33,232 bases of DNA, taken from contig CANRXB010000028.1 in assembly GCA_947643715.1 (NCBI GenBank), positions 1 to 33,232 on the forward strand, in the 5' to 3' direction. Position numbers and translations under genes: made by a program. The notes beneath the pieces were generated by a model, which saw nothing but the letters and a program-made list of their open reading frames with translations, searched no databases and had not been told where the DNA came from. Numbering within the stretch: the stretch's first letter is position 1; every line of letters begins with the position of its first letter. This document shows positions 1 to 8,268 of this stretch, in pieces. This stretch comes from an uncultured bacterium. GTDB taxonomy: Bacteria > Bacillota > Clostridia > Oscillospirales > Oscillospiraceae.

Positions 1-422
<422 letters not shown>

Positions 423-437
423 GTCAGGAGCGATCTT

Positions 438-1862
438 ATGAGATTCGAGAAAAAAGCGGCTCTGGCGCTGTGCGCCACATTCATGGCGATGCTGATCGTG
501 CCCTTGATGGCCACCGATCTGAGGCCCGGCGTCGTCTCCGAGATCGAGAACCGGACGTTGAAGCCCTTCCCTGCCCTGTTCGACGCGGACGGCGGCCGGA
601 ACAGGGACCTCATATCCGGCTTCGAGGGCTGGTTCGACGACCACATCGGCTTCCGGGAAGAGATGTTCACGCTGAACGCGAGGATACAGTACGATCTGTT
701 CCACAGCTCGGGCAGCGAGAGGGTCCTCACCGGCCAGGACGGCTGGCTGTTCTATACGGGGGACGACAATCTGACCATCGCCGAGGGGAACTATCCCAAC
801 TTCGATGAGAGCGTCCTGGCAGACATTTGCCAGGTGCAGCAGCGGATCGCCCAGGAGCTGGCCGGACAGGGGATCGAGTACGTGATCGTCCTGCCGCCGA
901 GCAAGATCAGCATCTACCCGGAACGGCTGCGCGGGGACTTCGAGGTCCGCGAAACGCCAGTGGATATCCTGGCCGACTACCTCGAGGCATGTTCCGACCT
1001 GAAGGTGGTCCGGCTCAAGCAGGCACTGCTGGAGGAGAAGGCGGAGAGCGGTGAGCTTTTGTACTATAAGACAGACACGCATTGGAACGCGCGCGGCGTC
1101 TATTCCGGCTACCGTGAGATCGTCCGCCTCCTGAACGGCTGGGGGATCGTAGACACCGGCCCTGTGGACGTCAGCTTCCTCGACGAGCGCACGCTGCGGG
1201 ACCTGACGAACATGATCGTGGGCGACGACGAGCGGTATCATGAATACGCCGCCGTCTCAGTGGACGTCCACGACCCTGCCGCCGAGCCGGTCGAGGCAGG
1301 CGAGCTCATCTCCCGCCTCGCGGCACAGAGCGGCGCGAGGCGCACGCTGTGCTATTCCACCCACGATCCGTCCCGGCCCTCCTTCCTGGTGCTGGGCGAC
1401 TCCATGTTCCTGGATAGCTGTATGACGAGGCTGCTGGCTGAGAACTGCTCGGAGCTGACAGGGCTGTGGACCTACGATCTGACGCAGGAGCTATTGGATG
1501 CCACGAAACCGGACGTGGTGTTTTTCGAGATGACGGAACGATTGCTGAACCTGATGGGGTCGAAAAACAGGGATCTTGCCCAGGCGTCCGTGCTGGTGGA
1601 GCGGGACGGGGACCATGTGGACATCTATTACCGCGATCATGGGGACTACCCCCGGATGTGGTTCCCCACCTGGAGCGAGCAGGACGGCCAGGACGATCTG
1701 GTGTGGTATGAGGCGGAGCGGTCGGACGAGGCGACGTGGCATGTGAGGGTTGAGCTCTCCCACCACCCCTCCACCGGGATCTTCAACGTCCATTTCTACC
1801 AGGGGACCTGCACTGAGGACCTGGCGCATATCCGGTCGGAGACCTTCGAGATCGCCCCGTGA
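438..1862 (+). CDS. DHHW/AlgJ-like SGNH acetyltransferase partner with GBS_Bsp-like C-terminal domain
   Basis: A 474-residue exported protein. Residues 6-25 form an N-terminal signal anchor. A WFDDHIGFRE segment at 65-74 matches the signature region of DHHW-family proteins. The SGNH-type catalytic residues are visible as TDTHW (Asp213, His215) and LGDSMF (Ser322), as in AlgX/AlgJ, which receive acetyl groups from an MBOAT and transfer them to polysaccharide outside the membrane. Residues about 395-472 (WSEQDGQDDLVWYEA, then a HxxxxGxxNVHFY pattern) look like one GBS_Bsp-like repeat, a small domain of Gram-positive surface proteins. Its fusion to this enzyme is less usual and may bind the cell wall. 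The gene follows the MBOAT gene by 15 bases and is surely co-transcribed. The acetylated polymer cannot be deduced. Confidence 0.82.
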   Translation: MRFEKKAALALCATFMAMLIVPLMATDLRPGVVSEIENRTLKPFPALFDADGGRNRDLISGFEGWFDDHIGFREEMFTLNARIQYDLFHSSGSERVLTGQDGWLFYTGDDNLTIAEGNYPNFDESVLADICQVQQRIAQELAGQGIEYVIVLPPSKISIYPERLRGDFEVRETPVDILADYLEACSDLKVVRLKQALLEEKAESGELLYYKTDTHWNARGVYSGYREIVRLLNGWGIVDTGPVDVSFLDERTLRDLTNMIVGDDERYHEYAAVSVDVHDPAAEPVEAGELISRLAAQSGARRTLCYSTHDPSRPSFLVLGDSMFLDSCMTRLLAENCSELTGLWTYDLTQELLDATKPDVVFFEMTERLLNLMGSKNRDLAQASVLVERDGDHVDIYYRDHGDYPRMWFPTWSEQDGQDDLVWYEAERSDEATWHVRVELSHHPSTGIFNVHFYQGTCTEDLAHIRSETFEIAP

Positions 1863-1953
1863 CGCATCGGCCCTCGGAGCCGCTCCAGCGCAGTCCCCGC
1901 CGCAGTCCGTCTCAAAAATCTTGGAGTACGATGGAAAGGTCTGATCATCACAA

Positions 1954-2877
1954 ATGAGAACTGCTATCATCACCGGCGCCAACGGGTTCGTCGGGAGCGC
2001 CGTGGCCCGGGAACTGCTGCGAAACGGATACGAGATCCTGGCGATCGATCGGGAGGAACGCTCTGAGAACGTCCCAAAAGACGAACGGGTCCAGTTCGTA
2101 CCGTGCGATCTGGCGGACACGGTCCGCCTCAGCCAGAAGCTGCCGGAGAAAGACTACACCCTCTTCTATCACTTCGCCTGGGCAGGCAGCGCGGGCCCGG
2201 CCAGGGCCGACACCGCGCTGCAGCTCCAAAACGCGCAGTGGACGGTGGACGCCCTTCGGGCCGCGAAAGAGCTGGGGTGCCGGCGTTTCCTCGCCGCGGG
2301 CAGCATCATGGAGCACGAGACCATGGCGGCGGCCTATACCCAGGGGAACCGGCCGGGGCTGGGGTATATCTACGGCGGGGGAAAGCTCATCGCCCATGTG
2401 ATGTGCATGTCGGTGGCGGCACAGATCGGCATCGACCTCGTCTGGCCGGAGATCACCAACGCCTATGGGGTCGGGGAACGCAGCCCGCGCCTGGTGAACA
2501 CCACCATCCGGCAATGTATCCGCGGCGAGGCCCCGCAGTTCACGGCAGGGACCCAAAACTATGATTTCGTCTACATAGACGACGTAGCGACCGCTTTTCG
2601 CCTGATCGGCGAGAAGGGGAAGCCCTTCCACGAGTACACGATCGGGAGCTCTCGCGCCCGTCCGCTGCGGGAGTTCCTGCTGGAGATGCAGGAGGCCATC
2701 GCGCCGGATCTGACGTTCCGGTTCGGCGACGTCCCGTTCACCGGGGTCGATCTGCCCCTGGCGAGCTTCGATTGCAGCAGGACCGAGGCGGACACCGGGT
2801 TCCGGGCACGGGTCGGCTTCGCCGAGGGCTGTGGACGCACGATGCGGTGGTGGAAAGAACAGGAGGAGACAGTATGA
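1954..2877 (+). CDS. NAD(P)-dependent sugar epimerase/dehydratase (extended SDR)
   Basis: A 307-residue extended short-chain dehydrogenase/reductase of usual length. The Rossmann nucleotide-binding motif TGANGFVG is at 7-14. The catalytic triad is visible as Ser117 (AGSIME) and Tyr140-x3-Lys144 (YGGGK). Such enzymes epimerise, dehydrate or reduce nucleotide-activated sugars in the cytoplasm. The TGT-like variations and the neighbouring RmlC-type epimerase suggest synthesis of an activated deoxysugar, but substrate and exact reaction are not readable. Ninety-one non-coding bases separate it from the acetyltransferase gene, with a weak GGAAAGGTC ribosome site about 12 bases before the ATG. Its stop overlaps the start of the next gene by four bases (ATGA), indicating translational coupling. 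Confidence 0.85.
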   Translation: MRTAIITGANGFVGSAVARELLRNGYEILAIDREERSENVPKDERVQFVPCDLADTVRLSQKLPEKDYTLFYHFAWAGSAGPARADTALQLQNAQWTVDALRAAKELGCRRFLAAGSIMEHETMAAAYTQGNRPGLGYIYGGGKLIAHVMCMSVAAQIGIDLVWPEITNAYGVGERSPRLVNTTIRQCIRGEAPQFTAGTQNYDFVYIDDVATAFRLIGEKGKPFHEYTIGSSRARPLREFLLEMQEAIAPDLTFRFGDVPFTGVDLPLASFDCSRTEADTGFRARVGFAEGCGRTMRWWKEQEETV

Positions 2878-3476
2878 CCAAAAGTTTCAGCTTTCGAGAG
2901 ACCGAGATCCCGGGACTGATCCAGATCGATCCATTCCACGCGGACGATATCCGGGGCTCGTTCACCAAAGACTATTCCAAAGAGATCTTTGAGGCGAACG
3001 GCATCCATCACGACCTGGCGGAAGTGTTCTACACCACCAGCCACAAGGGGACGATCCGCGCGCTGCACTTCCAGCGGGAAAAGCAGCAGCCCAAGCTGGT
3101 GCGCTGCATCTGGGGCCATGTGTGGGACGTGGTGGTGGATCTCAGGCCGGACAGCCCCACCTTCCAAAAATGGCTGAGCTTCGATCTGACCGGCGAGGGC
3201 CGCACGGAGATCCTCGTCCCGGCCGGATGCGCCCACGGATACCTGGTGCTGGAGCACAGCATCGTCTCTTACAAATGCGCGGAAAAGTTCTATGGAGAAT
3301 ATGACGACGGGATCTTGTGGGACGACCCGGACATCGGCGTGCAGTGGCCGCTGGACCTGATCGGCGGGAGGCAGAACGTGATCTTGGCGGAGAAGGACAA
3401 GGCCCTGCAAGGATTCGCAGCCTTCATGGAAACGCAGAGGAAAGCCGCGAGGCAGGGAGGTGCTCGCGAGACATGA
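2874..3476 (+). CDS. dTDP-4-dehydrorhamnose 3,5-epimerase-like cupin (RmlC family)
   Basis: A 200-residue RmlC-fold protein. The family hallmarks are present: RALHFQ with the catalytic-type His65, VPAGCAHGY at 116-123, the aromatic SYKCAEKFY stretch near 132-140, and DPDIGVQWP at 151-159. RmlC-type enzymes epimerise C3 and/or C5 of 4-keto-6-deoxy nucleotide sugars. The ATG at 2874 is chosen because it follows AGGAGGAG and overlaps the previous stop by four bases; an open frame extends upstream but lies inside the previous gene. Its own stop overlaps the next start in the same way. With the preceding reductase/epimerase it could complete a deoxysugar pathway, though rmlA, rmlB and rmlD are not in view, so the sugar need not be rhamnose. 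Confidence 0.85.
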   Translation: MTKSFSFRETEIPGLIQIDPFHADDIRGSFTKDYSKEIFEANGIHHDLAEVFYTTSHKGTIRALHFQREKQQPKLVRCIWGHVWDVVVDLRPDSPTFQKWLSFDLTGEGRTEILVPAGCAHGYLVLEHSIVSYKCAEKFYGEYDDGILWDDPDIGVQWPLDLIGGRQNVILAEKDKALQGFAAFMETQRKAARQGGARET

Positions 3477-6046
3477 CAGCTCCAAAAAAGAACGCGCCGG
3501 ACAAGATCCTCGCGGCATCGATACCGGCGGTCTTCCTGGCGTTCACCTTCTGCGTGTTCGGCCCGCTGGAAATCTACATGACCAACGTCGCCTCTTTCCC
3601 GTTCAAGATCCATGAGTTGCTGTTAGGCAGCTTGCTCATGTTCCTCTGTACCCTAGTCGTTCTCGCCCTGATCACATTATCATCAAAAAGCCATATCATC
3701 GTGACAAGTTCGATCTTTGGTCTTGCGATGGCCGTTTATATCCAGGGAAACTGGATGTTCATCGATTATGGACAGATGGACGGGACGGCGATCGACTGGG
3801 ATTCATACGGGATATGGCCCTATTTGAATCTTTTGATATGGGCCGCAGCGATCTTGATACCGGTGGCTATCTCCCTCGTGCTGAAAGACAAGGATCGGTC
3901 GAGGAAGGCCCTCAACTGGATCGCCATCGGGATCTTGGCGATGCAATGTATCACCTTAGGCACTTTGGCACTCACGACCACGTTCCCACAAAGCAAAGAC
4001 CATTATGTGGCCCGAGATGAGCGTATGCTCGAGCTCTCCAAAAACAAGAACATCATCGTCATGCTGTTCGACGGATTCCAAGCGAGCTATTTCCAACAAG
4101 CGATCGCCGATGTGCCCGACGCACAGGAGATATTCAAGGACTTCGTTTTCTTCGACAACGCAGTCGGCACTTCTTTGTATAGCGAAGAAGGCAGCGCGAC
4201 TATCCTCACCGGCGAGCAGCTCCGGGCAGACCTTCCCTTCGACGAAAATATAGACTATATCTACAGCAACTCGGAGTTTTTCCCTGCCCTGGAGAAGAAC
4301 GGCTATGACACTCGTTATTATATCCAATCGAAGCTCGTCTCCGGAACGCAGGACAGAGTGATCGAGAACGTACTCGAAATGGGGTCTGGCGCCATCCCTT
4401 TGCATAAAATGGCAGGTCTGCTGAGCAAGGTCACAGCCTTCCGCTATATGCCTCACATACTCAAGCAATATTTTTGGTTCTCATATGACGACATCGATTC
4501 CTTGCGCGCAGAGAGGGAGCTGGACATCGAGGAGTTCTCCTCATCAGACAGTATCTTCAACCAAGAAGTATTAGACGGGAAGATCTCGGCCACATTGGAT
4601 GAAAATGTATACCGGCTGTATTATTTCAAAGGGGTACACCCACCTTACACCATCGATGAGAACGGCAGCGAGATCACATATGACGTTGCCAATCACGGCA
4701 CAGACTACGTCATAGATTATGTCGAGGACATCCACGACAACCAAATGATGTATCGCCAGACGCTTGGCAGCATACGGATCATGGCAAATCTCATCCAAGC
4801 TCTGAAAGATGAAGGGATCTACGATAAAACAGATATCGTGATCACAGCAGACCATGGGTGGGAAAACCGTTATAACCCGATCCTATTGATCAAAAGCAAG
4901 GAGACGGTTGGTGATTTTTCAGTGTCCCACGCCCCAGTTTCATACATATCAGATCTTGCCCCGACCATTTTGTCTCTGATCGACGGCGGCGACCACGGGG
5001 ACACCGTGTTCGATCATGAAGAGGATGAAGCACGAGAACGGAGCTTCATGATATATTCGATCAATGCCGCCGACAGAAGCTACAACTCCAGGGACATATG
5101 GTACACAGATTCTTTGGAGGTGACCCCAGAAGACTTTTATACCCGCCAAACAGCGAACGGGACCCAATATCAATATCAGTATCAGGTCGGTGAGGAAATA
5201 ACCTTCACAGACGCGCATGACGAAAACGATGGGAGACGATATTTCAAAAACGGGGTCTCTGGCGCTGGGACGGGCAGTGCATGGTCATTGAACAAAAAAG
5301 GGAAGATGCTGTTGAATTTGGGAACGGTCTCCGGCGATCTGATCGCTGAATTCTGCCTCGATGCGGTCTACGCACCGCCGCAAAGGTTCACGATCCGCTG
5401 TGGCGGCCTGACGCTGTTCGATCAAGAAATACGGTCGGCAGAAGCACCCATCCGTTTCATCGTTCCGAAAAGCTGCATGGAAGACGGCAAGCTGACACTC
5501 GATCTGGAGTATCCTGACGCGATCTCGCCGTATATGTATGCGGGAAGCGAGGACACCCGAGAACTGGCTTTCAGCTTCCACAAGATACGATTCTATCCAG
5601 TCGAAAATGATAAGGAACGTTCCGATCATGAGCTAGGCAGCGACATCGTGTTCACCCATGATGATGACGGCCGCAGGTATTTCCTATTCGGCACTTCCAT
5701 CATCGAGACCGACTTCACATGGTCTCTCGACACACATAGCCAGATGCTCCTCCACGTAGGGGAGGGCACCGGCGATCTGACCGCCGAGTTCCGATTCAAG
5801 ATGATCTACGCTGCGCCGCAAACGCTCACGATCCGCTGCGGCGGCTCGACGCTCTATGATGCCCAGGTGCACTCAGAGGAAGAGGCGGTCCGCTTCACGG
5901 TCCCGGAAAGCTGCATCAAAGACGGGATGCTGATCTTGGACCTGGAGTATCCCGACGCAGTGTCACCTCAAAGCTTGGGAAGGAGCGAGGACAGCCGGGT
6001 CTTAGCGTTCGCGTTCCAAAACATCCGCTTCGACCCGGTGGGCTGA
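3473..6046 (+). CDS. LtaS-like sulfatase-fold membrane enzyme with duplicated C-terminal beta-rich domain
   Basis: An 857-residue protein. Five predicted membrane helices lie at about 12-35, 46-69, 75-97, 112-137 and 148-170. An extracellular alkaline-phosphatase-superfamily domain follows at about 192-505, with metal-site landmarks MLFDG (Asp200), GVHPPY (His389), TADHGW (Asp460-His461) and SHAP (His486). The nucleophile is probably Thr233 or a nearby Ser/Thr in GTSLYSEEGS. Relatives transfer phosphoglycerol or phosphoethanolamine to surface polymers. The last 285 residues are two related copies of about 135 residues (574-711 and 723-857), both containing GRRYF, a WSL segment, TIRCGG and LDLEYPDA, probably beta-sandwich modules that bind glycan; I do not know their family name. 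The start overlaps the previous stop by four bases. GC is clearly lower than in flanking genes (about 45% in 4561-4620), suggesting acquisition. Confidence 0.72.
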   Translation: MTAPKKNAPDKILAASIPAVFLAFTFCVFGPLEIYMTNVASFPFKIHELLLGSLLMFLCTLVVLALITLSSKSHIIVTSSIFGLAMAVYIQGNWMFIDYGQMDGTAIDWDSYGIWPYLNLLIWAAAILIPVAISLVLKDKDRSRKALNWIAIGILAMQCITLGTLALTTTFPQSKDHYVARDERMLELSKNKNIIVMLFDGFQASYFQQAIADVPDAQEIFKDFVFFDNAVGTSLYSEEGSATILTGEQLRADLPFDENIDYIYSNSEFFPALEKNGYDTRYYIQSKLVSGTQDRVIENVLEMGSGAIPLHKMAGLLSKVTAFRYMPHILKQYFWFSYDDIDSLRAERELDIEEFSSSDSIFNQEVLDGKISATLDENVYRLYYFKGVHPPYTIDENGSEITYDVANHGTDYVIDYVEDIHDNQMMYRQTLGSIRIMANLIQALKDEGIYDKTDIVITADHGWENRYNPILLIKSKETVGDFSVSHAPVSYISDLAPTILSLIDGGDHGDTVFDHEEDEARERSFMIYSINAADRSYNSRDIWYTDSLEVTPEDFYTRQTANGTQYQYQYQVGEEITFTDAHDENDGRRYFKNGVSGAGTGSAWSLNKKGKMLLNLGTVSGDLIAEFCLDAVYAPPQRFTIRCGGLTLFDQEIRSAEAPIRFIVPKSCMEDGKLTLDLEYPDAISPYMYAGSEDTRELAFSFHKIRFYPVENDKERSDHELGSDIVFTHDDDGRRYFLFGTSIIETDFTWSLDTHSQMLLHVGEGTGDLTAEFRFKMIYAAPQTLTIRCGGSTLYDAQVHSEEEAVRFTVPESCIKDGMLILDLEYPDAVSPQSLGRSEDSRVLAFAFQNIRFDPVG

Positions 6047-6067
6047 GCCCACCAGCCTGCGGGCCCG

Positions 6068-6114
6068 ACACTGAAAGACCGCCCTCCCCGTTGGGGAGGG
6101 CGGTCTTTCAGTGT
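6068..6114. terminator. bidirectional terminator hairpin
   Basis: A perfect inverted repeat with 22-base arms (6068-6089 and 6093-6114) around a three-base loop lies between two convergent genes. The arms contain GAAAGACCGCCCTCCCC and its complement, so each strand exits the GC stem into TCTTTCAG. The right arm overlaps the stop codon of the minus-strand kinase-like gene at 6108-6110. Confidence 0.9.
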
Positions 6115-6722
6115 TCCGGGTCGCGGGCCACGTCCCGGATGAGCTGGGCACAGCGCTCCACGCCCACCAGGCTGGAATCCAGGGACAGGTGATAATTCTG
6201 GCCCATGCCCCATTCCCGGTCGGCGTAGTGCTTATAATAGGCCCGGCGGCGCTTGTCCTTCTCCTCCAGACGTTTCTCCGGGGCCACGTCCGACTCTCCA
6301 TACAGCCGCACCACCCGGTCCGCCCGGAAGGGGATCGGCGCATGGATGAACACATTGAGCACATCGGTCCGCTCCCGCAGGATGTAGTCGGCGCACCGGC
6401 CCACGATCACGCAGGGGCCCTTGTCCGCCAGCTCCAGGATGACCCGGCACTGGATGACCCAGAGGAAATCGGCAGTGGACAGGCCGTTCATGTGCTGGCG
6501 GGGGCCGTTCCCGGCGAAAGCGTAGGACAGCAGGCTCTGCCACGGGGAGGCGTACTCCCCTTCCTGCTCGATGAACTTCTCGTCGAAGCCGGTCTCCACC
6601 GCGACCTGTTTCACCAGCTCCTTGTCATAGTAAGGCACGTCCAGCAGCTCGGCCACCCGTTTGCCTACGGACCGGCCGCCGGAGCCGAATTCCCGGCTGA
6701 TGGTAACGATCTGTTTGCTCAT
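6108..6722 (-). CDS. cytidylate kinase-like family protein
   Basis: A 204-residue protein of the cytidylate-kinase-like P-loop family (COG1102/AAK-like) common in clostridia. It opens with IVTISREFGSGG and has a variant nucleotide-binding loop GSGGRSVGK at 13-21. A central VIVGRCADYIL segment and a C-terminal basic helical lid region (KRLEEKDKRRRAYY) follow. True cytidylate kinase phosphorylates CMP; paralogues like this one, distinct from Cmk, have no settled substrate. Its ATG overlaps the stop of the upstream phosphopantetheinyl transferase gene by four bases, so the two form one operon reading leftward from the promoter at 7283-7311. Confidence 0.85.
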   Translation of the reverse strand: MSKQIVTISREFGSGGRSVGKRVAELLDVPYYDKELVKQVAVETGFDEKFIEQEGEYASPWQSLLSYAFAGNGPRQHMNGLSTADFLWVIQCRVILELADKGPCVIVGRCADYILRERTDVLNVFIHAPIPFRADRVVRLYGESDVAPEKRLEEKDKRRRAYYKHYADREWGMGQNYHLSLDSSLVGVERCAQLIRDVARDPEH

Positions 6723-7249
6723 ACAGCACCCTCCTTCTCAAGAACGATCTCTTCCGCGTCCAACCAAACGATGTCCGCAGGCGGCTCGTCCCAGCAGCAC
6801 ACCGCGGCCTGCCAGCCCGCCCCGGGATAGCTCCTGTGCGGACAGGGCGGCGGGACCCGCACCTGACGGGGCGGGTATAGAGGCGCGTCCTCCCGCTTGC
6901 ACCAGCTCTCCTTCAGCGTCCACAGGCGATAGAACTCCTCCCAGCTCCCGTCGAAACGGGCCTTCTCCTCCTGGCTGAGCACATAGCCGGGCAGAGCCGC
7001 CCGCCGGGGGCGCACCAGCTCCACGTCCACGCCCACCGGGGCGCCGGACAGCGCGCACAGAGCGATCCCACCGCTGTGGGACAGGGAGAACCAGTGGCCA
7101 GACAGCCCCTGGAACAGAGGCTTCCCACGGCCGGAGCGTCCCACCGCAGGCAGGGCGGTCCAGCCCCAATGCCTCTCCACCGCCAGCGACAGCAACGGCC
7201 AGGCCAGCTCCCGGCCGTCCTCCCCCACAACGCCGTAGATCGCCGTCAT
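6719..7249 (-). CDS. 4'-phosphopantetheinyl transferase superfamily protein (Sfp-like)
   Basis: A 176-residue protein with the family motifs in order: FSLSHSG at 54-60, the metal-binding VGVDVE at 72-77, and WTLKESWCK at 110-118 matching W-x-x-K-E-x-x-x-K. These enzymes move the phosphopantetheine arm of coenzyme A onto a conserved Ser of carrier proteins. It is somewhat shorter than Sfp (about 220 residues), and no carrier or synthase gene is in the window, so its target may be the housekeeping acyl carrier protein or a remote pathway. A GAGGGGGGAG ribosome site precedes the ATG. It is the first gene of a two-gene operon with a consensus-like promoter just upstream. Confidence 0.88.
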   Translation of the reverse strand: MTAIYGVVGEDGRELAWPLLSLAVERHWGWTALPAVGRSGRGKPLFQGLSGHWFSLSHSGGIALCALSGAPVGVDVELVRPRRAALPGYVLSQEEKARFDGSWEEFYRLWTLKESWCKREDAPLYPPRQVRVPPPCPHRSYPGAGWQAAVCCWDEPPADIVWLDAEEIVLEKEGAV

Positions 7250-7282
7250 GGTCTCCCCCCTCGCCTGCTCTATGTCATATAT

Positions 7283-7311
7283 ATTATACGATATGTGTGC
7301 TCAGATTGCAA
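7283..7311 (-). promoter_or_regulatory. sigma-A promoter for the phosphopantetheinyl transferase operon
   Basis: Read on the minus strand, a -35 TTGCAA (7306-7311), a 17-base spacer and a perfect -10 TATAAT (7283-7288) lie about 34 bases before the start codon at 7249. Confidence 0.85.
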
Positions 7312-7327
7312 GTGGGCCGCACCGATA

Positions 7328-7358
7328 CGGCAGGGACGCACTCGAGCCGTCCCTGCCG
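7328..7358 (-). terminator. hairpin downstream of the polysaccharide deacetylase gene
   Basis: Arms CGGCAGGGACG (7328-7338) and its exact complement (7348-7358) flank a nine-base loop, 12 bases after the stop of the deacetylase gene. There is no U-tract on the minus strand, so termination rather than a structural role is inferred from position. Confidence 0.6.
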
Positions 7359-7370
7359 CAGCACGAGCGG

Positions 7371-8153
7371 TCACGCCCCGCCGGGGAGCTGCCGTCCGGT
7401 GTGATCGATGGTATAGTCCTGGTCGCACGTCCCCGGCAGGATGAGCTGAGAGATGGGCACGAAGGTATAGCCGTCCTGGAGCAGCGTCTCGATGATGCCG
7501 GGCAGGGCCTCGGGCGTGTGCAGGGCGGCGTTGTGGAACAGCACGATGGACCCCGGCTGCACCTTGGACGTCACCCGCTTGGTGATGTCCGCCGCGGACA
7601 GATCCTTCCAGTCCAGACTGTCCACGTCCCATTGGATCGGCTCGATGCCCACGGAGCGCACGGCGTTGATCACATGGTCGTCGTACTCGCCATACGGGCA
7701 GCGGAACAGCGTGGGCTGCACCCCTGTCACCGATTCGATCTTGTCCCCGCAGGCGGCCAGATCGTCCACGATCTCCTGGGTGGACAGGCTGTTGAAATGG
7801 GCGTGGGTGTTGGAGTGGCTCATCACCTCGTGGCCCGCGTCGGCCAGCGCCTTCACCGACTCCGGGTATTTGTCCACCCATTCCCCCACCACGAAGAAGG
7901 TGGCCTTCACCTTGTATTTCTCCAGGATGTCGATGAGCTGCTGAGTGTCCTCGTTCCCCCAGGCGGCGTCGAAGCTGATGGAGAGCACTTTATAGTCCTT
8001 TTGTACACAATAGATGGGGAGCTGGCGGGTGGTCGCCGAAGCCCCCACCACCGCCGGATGGTTCACCACCCAAAACATCATCACGGCCGCCAGGGCGCAG
8101 GCCCCGGCGGCGATGAGCTTTCGATGCAGGTAAATGATCTTGGTCCCTTTCAT
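7371..8153 (-). CDS. polysaccharide deacetylase, PdaB-like
   Basis: A 260-residue NodB-type deacetylase. A short cytoplasmic start and one membrane helix (about 12-32) act as signal anchor, placing the enzyme outside the cytoplasmic membrane. NodB motifs are visible: SFDAAWG with metal ligand Asp62, SHSNTHAH with His113 and His117, FRCPYGEYD at 150-158, DWK near 181 and LFHN with His207. The SFDAAWG and SHSNTHAH forms match PdaB-type enzymes, which remove acetyl groups from peptidoglycan and matter for spore cortex stability in Bacillus. A GGAGGGG ribosome site precedes the ATG. Upstream, at 8185-8192, the minus strand reads CATAAAGT, compatible with a sigma-E -10 element, but no convincing -35 is seen, so sporulation control is only a suggestion. 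Confidence 0.87.
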   Translation of the reverse strand: MKGTKIIYLHRKLIAAGACALAAVMMFWVVNHPAVVGASATTRQLPIYCVQKDYKVLSISFDAAWGNEDTQQLIDILEKYKVKATFFVVGEWVDKYPESVKALADAGHEVMSHSNTHAHFNSLSTQEIVDDLAACGDKIESVTGVQPTLFRCPYGEYDDHVINAVRSVGIEPIQWDVDSLDWKDLSAADITKRVTSKVQPGSIVLFHNAALHTPEALPGIIETLLQDGYTFVPISQLILPGTCDQDYTIDHTGRQLPGGA

Positions 8154-8226
8154 GTCTGACCCCTCCGATCCACGATATCCCTACACTTTATGCGCAGCAG
8201 GGGCCCTTCATGTCCCATATCGGCGA

Positions 8227-8258
8227 ACAGGCCCCGCGCCCATGGGCGCGGGGCCTGT
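8227..8258 (-). terminator. palindromic terminator hairpin downstream of the CobW-fusion gene
   Basis: The whole 32-base stretch is a perfect palindrome centred on CCATGG, with GC-rich arms containing GGCCCCGCGCC. It lies 11 bases past the stop of the minus-strand GTPase gene and lacks a U-tract. The core resembles the hairpin at 10536-10570. Confidence 0.7.
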
Positions 8259-8268
8259 CTCATGCGGT

